Source: Euglena gracilis
Lineage: Eukaryota > Euglenida > Euglenophyceae > Euglenales
DNA length: 64,000 bases
Reading direction: 5' to 3'
Assembly (NCBI GenBank): GCA_039621445.1
Contig: CP154956.1
Span: 7,399,493-7,463,492, forward strand
How positions within the stretch are numbered: position 1 is the first letter of the stretch; every line of letters begins with the position of its first letter. Positions 35,184 through 45,000 of this stretch are shown here, in pieces. A program made the position numbers and the translations under genes. A model generated the notes under the pieces. That model was not told the DNA's origin. It searched no databases and saw only the letters and a program-made list of their open reading frames with translations.

Positions 35184-36261
35184 CTGAAGCACGTTTCTGG
35201 TTTCATTTTGAGGACATGAGGAAATAGGCCAACGACACAGGAACTTGAATAAACCCCCCATTTGAGTGCACAGTGCCAAAACGGTGCACAGATAGGGGTC
35301 ACACCCCTGGGGGTCTGAAAGTGAAGTCGAATAAAGTGCACACCTCCCCTCGCGCCTGCGCTTCTCGCATACGTGTCCTCACAAAGGCCAGAGCATTTGC
35401 TCTCAACTTCATTTCTGGAGTGATTGCTGTTTTTCCAAAATTCTATCCCCCCCCCATTTACGTACTCAGGTGCACACATTTTTTGTGCCACCTTCGCGCA
35501 ACACGCAATGGCAACCCCTGTCCACGCTGGCTGGGGAGGTGTGACTTTCCCAAGGAGACCAATTTGGACCATTTTCAGCCCAAATTGGTCACCCTGGTAA
35601 AATTAATGTCTCCCCGGCCAGCGTTGCCAGGGGTTGCTATCATGTGTTGTGCAAAGGTGGGGCAAAGCCCACCCACCCCAGCATTGACTGCCTCGCCCCC
35701 TTGCCTGAGCTGGGGTGAGTGGCAAACAGGCGGGTCACAAAATCGAAAAATTACGCTCTCGCACAACTGGCCTAGGTTTTGCACAAAGCCTTGTGACACC
35801 CGTGCTAGTGTGCACACACCATCACCACAGCCATGGGCTAGCATGGGCTTTGGGGCTGGGGTTGAGTACCCACCCACAAACTCTACAAAAAGCTTTTTGG
35901 ACCACTGTTTAACCCCACCCATTCACAAAACCCCCCCTTCTCCCACTAACCAAGTAACTTTCCACCTGTGATAAAACTTTCGGCAAACAGGCAACTCAAA
36001 ATCACAAATAAAGGTCAAAATTTCTTCTGGGTGTCTTTTTGGATTTTTCATAACAAAAAAAAGGCCCCAAGATGGACCATCTGACCACGTCTGAAGGTGC
36101 CCTCCAAAGGCGCAGAAAGGGATGGGGAAAAAAATGAGAGGGAAAAAAGGTGATGGGGGAAATCGGGTGGCTTCATCCTTCGTTTTTGCCTCCGGTCCTT
36201 TTTGTCCAAACTGCACAGCCCTGGGGGGCGGAGACGGGCAAAACAGGGGGGCCCCAGGACG

Positions 36262-36400
36262 GCTGCCGTGGTGCCGCTCCAGGGCCTCCAGCTGCTCCAG
36301 GCACGCCGCGGCGTCGCCCCGGCACTGCAGCAGCACCCGGTCGATGTGCGCGCGCGGCACGCTGGCGGCGCGCCGCGGCCGGCCGCCCACGGGGAGCAGG
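36262..36400 (-). CDS. Candidate exon with CUE/UBA-like ubiquitin-binding motif
   Basis: After a ccaaaaacag acceptor the frame reads VPRAHIDRVLLQCRGDAA and then ACLEQLEALERHH, ending near AGC C|GTCCTG. The spacing Pro-x3-Ile-x3-Leu-x4-Gly-Asp-x2-Ala-x4-Leu fits the second and third helices of CUE domains, small ubiquitin-binding modules. The first helix with its usual Met-Phe-Pro would be in a preceding exon and is not identified. With the OTU protease downstream on the same strand, a ubiquitin-related multi-domain protein is plausible but unproven. Confidence 0.45.
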
Positions 36401-36489
36401 CTGTTTTTGGCCAATTGCCGGGGGGGAGGGGTCTGTCTTCTGGTGAACAGCAGCTTGCGCATTTATCCAGCCTGGCTTTACCATAATTT

Positions 36490-36535
36490 GGTATGTGTGT
36501 GTGTGTGTGTACACATACCACCCCCACACCCTATA
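36490..36535. repeat. Palindromic (GT)n
   Basis: ggtatgtgtgtgtgtgtgtg is followed by tacacatacc, so the ends pair into a hairpin with a dinucleotide stem. Confidence 0.8.
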
Positions 36536-36876
36536 TAATTCTTTTTCGCGCGCTTAAAATCATCTGGGTGGTGCCAATTTTGGCAGCTCCCATCAGCCTC
36601 AGGAAGGGATCTGTTCATCAAAGCTTCATTTCGCACAAAAAAACTTTCAAATATCATGGTAGGCTGGGGAGGGGTGTAAAGTTATCCACCAACAAAATAA
36701 TCATTTTTTTAGTATTTAATTTTAAATATCTCTCCCTTTATGTCACTGCCTCTTTTGCCCCCCGTTTTTTAAGTTATTTTAGTTTTCTGGATTTTTTCTT
36801 ATCCTTGCATTTACCAATTTATCCCCTTTATCCTCAATTTTAAACCATCCCACCACATCCCCCTGGGGGGGGGGGG

Positions 36877-37099
36877 CATGTAGTTGGGAGCTGCAATTTA
36901 TTAATTATAGCTATATCATTTGATGTTAAATATTAAATAAATAGATGAAAAAAAAGAATTCTATATATAATAGGGTTAGGGTTAGGCCTAACTTGCAGAT
37001 TGGTGTTAGGTGCACAAGTTAGGCCTAAAATTTAGGCCGACCCAACCCCCTACCACATAACGCAAAAAAAATTTGGACCCCCCTCTCCCAACTACATGG
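36877..37099. mobile_element. Inverted-repeat element with telomere-like repeats, copy 2
   Basis: catgtagttgggag at the left end and ctcccaactacatg at the right end are exact inverted repeats, each next to a G- or C-run. The interior gggttagggttaggcctaac...aagttaggcctaaa matches the element at 2075-2310. It is non-coding. Confidence 0.8.
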
Positions 37100-37342
37100 C
37101 CCCCCGGGGGGCCAGAAAATTGGGATCTGCCTAATGAATATCACATTCATTGTTTGGTTCCATATGACACAGCACACTGGGCTGGGATCTAAAATGAGTC
37201 CCCGAGGGAACGTGAGCTCACTTTGCACGAACCCGAAACCACATTGGCAGGGGTCAATGGGGTCGCATTGTTTTCCCCATCGCAGGGCGTGTATGCACAC
37301 GCGCCATGGGCGCCAGGGGCTGTGCAACACAACCCACCAAAC

Positions 37343-37466
37343 CGACCCTCCCCTGGGGCGGTCTGCCAGCGCGGTTGCGGTTGGGGGAAAAGTCCCGGAA
37401 GCTCATCCAGCGTACCCATCCTCAGAAGGGCTGCCTGGAATGCAGCGGGCGCCACAAAGAAGGGCT
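37343..37466 (-). CDS. Candidate exon, product unknown
   Basis: A cctctacag acceptor and a GGTCG|GTTTGG donor bound 124 bases reading EPFFVAPAAFQAALLRMGTL followed by DELPGLFPQPQPRWQ. The first part looks like an amphipathic helix. It is the most upstream of the minus-strand candidate exons between 18 and 37.5 kb. Confidence 0.4.
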
Positions 37467-38489
37467 CTGTAGAGGGAGTGGGGGGGGGGGGGGGGTTCCG
37501 GAGTGGGCCCAAAAACAACCCCATCGTCTGGAATGACTTACGGATTCAGCCCGGCGGTCACATTTTTTGGGTAGTCCGGCAACAGGTCAAGGATGCCAGA
37601 AATATTTTTTTCCTGATTTCGACCAGTTTTTGTCAAAATATGGCCGGTTTTTTCAACCTTTTTTGCTGTGGATGCATCATTGAATGTGCTGGGACGGGAT
37701 TTTTTTTTGTTGCGCAGGACCATTTTTTTGTGCCCACTGATCCACCTGGTGTTTTACGTCATTTTTCAGCCAGGCTGTCTCCCCAGCCAAAATAAAGTCA
37801 TAGTATAAAAATTAAACATTTACAATTTTTGAAAACAAAAATGAAACCCAGACGGCTTTTGTAGTACAACTGACTTACCTTCCTTCCCCCCTTGACCAGA
37901 GGTCATGCATTTTTTCGCCGCCACAGGGGGGCGTCAGTTGCACTCTTCCAAAAAACAGTCACTCAATTTTTTTCTGGAAAGGCAGTCAGTCACCAGGGGG
38001 GGGGGGTATGCAACTTGGCCCTTCAAATTATGCAAAGCAAAAAAAAATCAAAAAATCAAAAAAAATGCAACTTGCATAAAACCCCTGAGAAAAGGCTGGA
38101 ATATAACAGAGTTTTGCTGCCTAAAATTTGTAAACATATGACAATGCCGGTGTTCCTGTCAATGATTCACAAAGAACACCTCCTGGAAGACAACGGCAAG
38201 CACTGAAGCTTTGAAAATCAACATGCATGGCACCTGCACGTTCAGTCAAAGCAAATTGTCTCTCCAGGTCACCATTGAACATCAATAAAGCGGCAGCACG
38301 TCGCGTTTCATTGCACAACGTGGAACGCAACTTGGTATCAACACACCCAGGAAGACTGAACGAACGTGGCGGCACACCCTTCTGCATTCTATTACACAAT
38401 AACATAACAAAAAAATTTTCCACGGCAAAATATTTCATGCAAAAAAAAGCAAAAAAAATTGCAGCAAAATGCAAATTTCGGAAAAACCT

Positions 38490-38760
38490 AATTGTGCAAA
38501 AAATGCAAATTATGCAAGTTGCATACCCCCCCCCCTGCAGTCACTACCCTCCGGGGGGGGGGGGGGGCGGGCACTCTGGAATCCAAGAGAAATTTGACCA
38601 CAGACTTGAAAAAAATCCAAAAAAAATTACGGTTCCTTCGGTCACTGAAGTGGTTTTTTGACGATCCCCCCGGGGAGGGGGTCCGGGCCAAAAACCAGTC
38701 AACCACTCTGGATAAAACCAGTCACCCACCCCCCGGAGGGGGGGGGGTCGACCAATGACT
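38490..38760. repeat. 'Accagtcagtcac' dispersed repeat family, copy
   Basis: C-run, 'agtcactaccc', C/G junction, a central 'ggttccttcggtcactgaag' hairpin-like segment, 'ggccaaaaaccagtcaacc', 'gataaaaccagtcaccc' and a final C/G junction with 'gtcgacc'. The left part at 37905-38010 belongs to the same family. Confidence 0.7.
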
Positions 38761-39212
38761 AAGTGATTGTGTGTCCCAGGCACAGCAATGTCCCGATGGA
38801 CGCCGTGAAAAAACCAATGTACTTCGATGAACAACGACGGGTGGTGTTCCGGAAATGTGCTGTTGACACGGGGAGTGTGTAAACAATATCCTTGTCTTGG
38901 ACAAGGCGGGGGAGATAAGAGGACCGTAAAAATTATGCTTAATGCACTAGGTTTTGAATTAAGTTAATTATATTTGTTTCTTTGTCAAATTAAAGACAGT
39001 TGAAGGATTGAACTTTTGACTTCACACACACACCAGACAATTTCTTTGTTGATTGTCTTTCGATTTTCTGGGGGCTACGACCAAATGACGAATGTTGTAC
39101 GCTGCTTCCCTGCTGTTCTGGCATGCTTTCGCCTCGAGAGTGCACAAGAAGGAACACCCAAAGGAACGAAGACTTGTATGACTCTCAGTGCCGACCCGGG
39201 GTCTGGTTAGCG

Positions 39213-40720
39213 CCAGGCATTATTATTTTTTAAGGCGCCTTAAAAAACCTTAAAAAACCTTAAAAACCTAAAAAACCTTTAAAAAATCACCCCGGGGAAG
39301 TTTTTCATCCTTGTGATGACCTTAAAAAACCTTAAAAATTCTCCCTGGAAAATTTTTTCTTGCAACAAACAAATAATGGCATGTTTGAAACCCCGCTTAA
39401 AGCCAATCAATGCAGAAGTGGTTGTGAACAAACAATATGAAAACCGGACCGTTTGCCAAGGTTTCTGGCATTAGAGAGGTGCTGTTAATGGGCCCCGGGC
39501 GGAATATTGGCCATGCTACTTCTGGAGGTTGGGCCGACCTATGGTCTGCCGGACCATGGTGTTATCGACCTGTGGAGGTTGGGCCGACCAGGTCGGCCCG
39601 ACCTCCACTGTGCCGCATTACCCCCCTTTTTGAAATTTAAGCCCCCCCCGACCAAATTCTTCTCAATTTGGTTTATAAACTGTCAAACTGTCAGGGTTAG
39701 GGATGGAATAGGGAAATGGTTAGGGGTTAGAGATAGGGTCAGGGTTCGGGATAGGGTCATTGATAGGGTTAGGGTTAGGGTTTGGATTAGGGTTAGGGAT
39801 ACGGTTAGGGATACGGTTAGGGTTAGGGTTGGGGTTAGGGTTGGTTAGGGATAGGGTTAGGGATAGGGTTAGGATTCGGGATAGGGTCATTGATAGGGTT
39901 AGGGTTAGGGTTAGGGTTAGGGATAGGGTTCGGGATAGGGATAGGGTCATTGATAGGGCACGGATCCTCACACGTCCGTGCTGGCCGAGGCCAAAATGTA
40001 TCCGTGATTTTCCGTGATTTTCCGTGAATTTCCGTGAATTTCCTGTTTCCGGAAAAGGTCAAAAGCCACATTCCATTCTGCACTGGAGCCATATTTGGGC
40101 GGTTGTGGCAGCAGATCGTTTCTCCATAATATAGTCCTGGAGATCCCCCAGTTCCTATTCACACCTGTATATGAAAATAAAAAACGTACAGGAGGGGAAA
40201 AAAACAACCTTTTGTCCTTGAATTTTTTCTTGGTTGCCCCTAAATGGGTTGCCAAAACCCTGTCAGCAGACGATATAGCGATTGACCCTTCCTCATGCAG
40301 CCTGGGCGGGAAGGTGGAAGATCAGAAAGCCCAGACGCCCTCAACTTGTGTGTATTTTTGGAGAACACCTCTGATGCTTTCGAGGTCCGATTTTGTGACC
40401 GGGAGACCAGAATGGAGAAAACAGCCACAAAATCATCTGTGATTGTCTGGGTGAGGTTTTGCTTCTTCACTGACCCCCGAAAATCCAACTGCTTCAGTGG
40501 GGTGTCCTGGCTTCTTCCTTGGGCGTTCCGAAGCCACAGAGGAGTCTGACGCCATCGGGCCATTTTCGGGGTCTGACATTTTAGCCGAGGAAAAAAAATG
40601 CCTTAAAAAACCTTAAAAATTTTTTAAAATCCTCAAAAAACCTTAAAAACCCTTAAAAAACCTTAAAAAGCGCCTTAAAATTTTTTGAGAAATCTCGCCT
40701 TAAAAAAAAATAATGCCTGG
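39213..40720. mobile_element. 1.5 kb terminal-inverted-repeat element with 6-bp target duplication
   Basis: The left end ccaggcattatt and right end aataatgcctgg are inverted repeats that continue into ttttttaaggcg / cgccttaaaaaa, about 25 bases in all. TTAGCG flanks the element directly on both sides (39207-39212 and 40721-40726). Just inside each end are arrays of 'ccttaaaaaa'. The middle holds a degenerate TTAGGG tract (39690-39960) and a roughly 600-base unique segment with short open frames, none like a transposase. This is a non-autonomous DNA-transposon-like insertion. Confidence 0.85.
39690..39960. repeat. Degenerate TTAGGG-type tract inside the 39.2-40.7 kb element
   Basis: About 270 bases of gttaggg with variants gggatag, ggtcagg, gggttcg and cattgatagggtt. 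The irregular order argues against a true telomere. It is internal and carried by the inverted-repeat element. Confidence 0.9.
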
Positions 40721-40726
40721 TTAGCG

Positions 40727-41200
40727 CACCGGGAAACGACTGTAACGTCAGCATTAAGGTCAGGCAGTGAGACAGAAGGGAGAGCTGGTCGCCAAAACAA
40801 AGGCGTTCCATGGCTCGGGTGGCATGGCGCGGGCGGGGAGGGTGGAGGCGTCAAAGAATGCTCTCCCCGCCAACGGAGCTTTGGACGGCGTCCGCCTCCC
40901 CCTCGTCCTCCGCAATGAAGTTGCACGCGCACTGTGCTTTTCCGGTGCTGGGAAGGGGCACCGGAGCTGTGATGGGACCTAATTGAAGATCATGTACCTC
41001 TCTCCTCCTTGTCCACGACACGCCAATGTGCAGGAAATGTGCCGTTGACACAGGGGGGGTCAACGACACAGTGTGCCACCTGCCAAAGAATCCAATTCCA
41101 CTAAACCGCTTTCGGGTGCTGCCTAAATAAGTGTCACACCCACCCCTGAGGGTCCGAAACTGCTGTCCAATAATGTGCATTCTCATTTAACCTTTTTCTC
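40727..41200. other. GC-rich exon-like block and repeat motif, uncalled
   Basis: 40770-40990 is GC-rich and open on both strands, and could hold an exon. 'gaaatgtgccgttgacac' near 41035 recurs as 'gaaatgtgctgttgacac' near 38855, and a gtgtcacac/taatgtgca motif lies at 41130-41180. There is not enough support for a gene call. Confidence 0.3.
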
Positions 41201-42074
41201 CTCTATTGTTTCAGAAATTTTCGAGACAAATCCTGCAGCGCTGATATTTTCACAAACCAGAGTTCAGAGACAATGGTGATCTAACAGACCCCCCCCCAAG
41301 TGAGACCTAACCAAGTGAGACCTAGATCTAACAGACCCCCCCCCACCCAAAATGAGACCCCTCCCCAAAATAAAACCCCCCCTGCCGATTTTCAGCAAAA
41401 TCCAAAAGTAGACCCCCCCAAATAAGACTGCCCTTCAGGATTTTCGGGAAAAATCCCAAAAGTTGAAAGTGTAAAATTGCTCCCAAAATGGGTGAGCTTT
41501 GACATTTTTCGATTATTATTGCCCATGTTGTATGTGTCACAATTGGCATTTTTTTGAGACATTTTTTTGCTCATTCCCAAAAATCTCCCTTTTTTGAACC
41601 AATTTTTGATCCCTCCCGCGGGGCGGGTTTTTTTTTTAGTCGATTCACCAAATCCAAAAAGTCGACCCTCCCCCGGAAAATAAAACCCCCCTTTGGGATT
41701 TTTAGCAACGGACCCAAAAAGTCAAAAGCAGACCCGGGGTCTTATTCTTTGGGGGGGGTTACTCTGCCCAAACCCCCCTGGCTTATTACCTCCCGGCGAT
41801 GTTCATCGCACTGGCATCGGGGAGGGCCAACGACCACCCAAATGTGTGCTTGGCTGTTAATCTGCCCCAATGAACGTTGGAGTGTGGGGGGGTTAAATGT
41901 TGACTCAATAGCCTGGGGAGAGCCGGGGGGAAAGCACCGTCACCTGTGCAATAAGCAAAAACTGACACAGTTCCCCCTCCTGTTCACACAATTTTGGGCA
42001 GGTTCCTATGACCAACAAAATCAACTCCATTGGGCCTTGAAATCCTGGCCCTAATTACCAGCAATGCATGGTGA

Positions 42075-45000
42075 TTAGTGGTCATACAGGATGAAAATCG
42101 CCAAAAGTTCGTTTCCAAAATTACAAATCACAGTGCGGGTGCGATCATCCTCGTCCGGTACGTCTTCCTCCATCCCATCCTGTGCCTCCTCTTGGCCCCC
42201 GTGCACCTTGATGGCGTAGCACCCAGGGAGTAGTGCCCCTGATGAAGTGGGGGGTGGTCAAAAGATCATGGGTGGAAAGCTGTTCACTTTTTGTAAATGT
42301 TTCAAAACCCCCCTAATAGGGGCGCGGGGCTGCTACAAGCGCAGGGTCCAAATAAAGTGCACCCCTGCCACCGAAGGCGGCAGTCTGCTACAAGCGCATC
42401 CCCCTTAGTTGCACTAAGGCTTCTTGTCTGTTTATGGCCGGCGCTAACTTCGCTTCTGGCCCAGCTTGCTACAAGCCCACTCCCCATTTTGATGGGATTT
42501 CTAAAGGAAATCAACAAAGCTTACGCGGCTAGGGTCCAAATAGAAGCGCACCCCCCGCTGGAGGCGGCGGTCCACTATAAGCGCACCCGTGCTTCTATTA
42601 GGGGGGGTTTAGCAATTTTTGGGATCTTTTAGACCTTGCAATGAAAGTTCACTTTTGCTTCCTTTAGATAGACTTTTAATTTACCTTCCCCCCCTCAAAG
42701 TGGCCATCCTCTGGGCGCCATGGGACCCCAAAACGGCCACTCCGGGCGGGGGGACACATTTGGGGGGGGTCATATTCTGGCCTTTGGCGCCAAAAGAAAG
42801 TGGCCACTTTGAGGGGTAAACCAAAATTTGCCAAAAAAAAGTTGGCCACTTTGGGGGGGGGGGCACAACACAAACACACGGTTTTGTTTTTTCACAAAAA
42901 AATGCTTCCTGTGCAAATCGTGAAGGTAACCTGGTAACTCAAAGTATGCGGTTAAATATGTACTGAAGCATGCGGAAAACATGTGATTTCTCCGGCATCG
43001 TGCCACCATCAGGATGTGGCTTCAAGACCCCCAGGGGGGTCCCAGCTGGAAAATTTGGGCTGGCTGAAAAAATCTGCTGGCCACCCCCCCCCCCCATTCG
43101 GTCTTCCAGCTGGAAGTTGGCCTAACTGAGCTCGAACCAGGTATCAAAAAAAAATCAAAACTGCAAAAATGCCCAAAAAATTACCAGTTATACAAATAAA
43201 GTCAATTTCTTTACCCGAAAGTTGAGCTGGCCGGCTCATTTCCGACCCATTTTTGTCCATTTTTGGCCCGTCTTTGCACCCCCCCCCCCAAGCTAAAAAA
43301 AAAGTTGTCATCCAGCCTGCTGGAAAATAAATTACAGCTAGTGTCTCTGTTGCTGGAACGGATTGACATTTTAAGTGAAACTCCAGAAAAAATTTTGACA
43401 GAATTTTTGAAAATCTTTGAAGGAAAAAATGAATTCTTTGACAGCATTTGCAAAGTACGTTGACAACTTTTGTGGGAGAAAAAAGCCAAAGAATTTGAGA
43501 CATTCATATGGAGTTTCGTCCAATAAGGCTGTTTTGTGAATTATGTCAAAAAGTTTCAAATAAAATGCCATTTTGCTCAAAAACCCTGTCAAAACGTTCA
43601 GGCAATTCTGTCAAGCTGTTTCATAAATACTGTCATTTCTTTGCAAAAACGTTCCAAGAATAAAGGGTGCCAGCTGTATGAATTAAAACTCGTCGATGGG
43701 GGTGGTAAGGGTCTGGGGCTGGAAAAAGGCTGCTGGCTGGAAAAAGGCTGGGCCCCCTGCACCCCCCCCCGGGGTACCATGTGTCATTCCAGCCCATTTT
43801 GGTGCATATTGGGCCAATTCAGGGCCCATTCTCGGTCATCGCCGATACATTTTCAACCACTTCGTGTTTTAGGGGCCCTTTTTTTGGCTGGAGGGGACCC
43901 CATATGGCCATTTCTGGTCATCCTTCCCCAAAAACCTAAAATACCTAAAGCCTGAAATGTCCGAGACTGCCAATTGACGGTCGGCGGTTTCTTTTCAAAC
44001 AGGAGAAGCAGCGCACACCCAAGCCATGCCAACGGCCGGCCCAGGACTTCGAGGGCTCAATGAGGGAGATGAACCTGTTGGCGGAGAGGGGGACAGGGTA
44101 GGGATGAAGATCATAACACTTTAAAGAGGCACCGGCGTGGCTGATGAGGACGTTCCGCCGGGGGGGGGGGTGCTCACAGGGAGATAGTGGAGGGGGGGGG
44201 GGGGGCGGGCCACAAACAGGCCAAAAATTACTGTATGATGCTTTGCGCAGAAAGGAGATATTTCACATCCACAAGCTTGAAACTTGGGAAGCAGAAAGAA
44301 ATAATTTCGGTGCCAACACAAAGGAGATCAGGCGGTGAACTTGGGGATTTTGGACCCCCCCCAGGTGAAGTTCACCGTTTGAAAGTTCACCGTTGGGTCC
44401 CGGACCCCCCCCCTCGCCCCCTGCCTAACCCAACGGTGAACTTCACTGGTGAAGTTCACCACAAGAGCACTTTTTTGGCCAAAAAAATGGCCAAAAAAAT
44501 GACATTTCTGGGCAAGTTTTCGGAAATTTCGATAAAATTCCATGAACCATCAACCTCAAGATGGTCATTTTGAGAGGAAACGGAGCAGATTTCACCCATC
44601 AAAATTTCACCCCCAACCATCAAAACGGTGAAGTCCACTGATGAACTTCATGAGGAGAGGTAAAGTGTTGCCATTAAGTTCATCCTTATCTCTGTCGTGC
44701 CCCACCACAAAAAAGTTGACGTTTGTGGTGAAAGTGGCTTTGACAAGGCCTCTACTTGAGGAAGGTCATGCCAGGTGGTGGAGACCAATCAGGGGTTTTT
44801 TTAAGACCCGGGGGAGAGGGGGGCCAGGGGGTCCCGGGGACCCCAAAAAATGGCCGAAAAATCGCAAAAAGTGCTAAAAATAGCACTTTTTTAAAAAAAA
44901 CTCGGCGCATTTGGCGCCGAAAAGTTTTTCCCACCCCCCTCCGGGGGGACCCCCCCAGGGGGGGGGGGGGGGCTCGGCCGAACCAGGTTTTGAATAGTGC

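Noticed and set aside
39690-39960. Telomere or chromosome end
   Set aside because: The repeats are degenerate, bounded by an inverted-repeat element and followed by more than 24 kb of unique and coding sequence.
44004-44100. Plus-strand exon (acceptor tttcaaacag, donor acag|ggtagg)
   Set aside because: The minus strand of the same bases encodes the conserved Spt4 segment SLIEPSKSWAGRWHG with proper phase to its neighbours, so the plus reading is a shadow.
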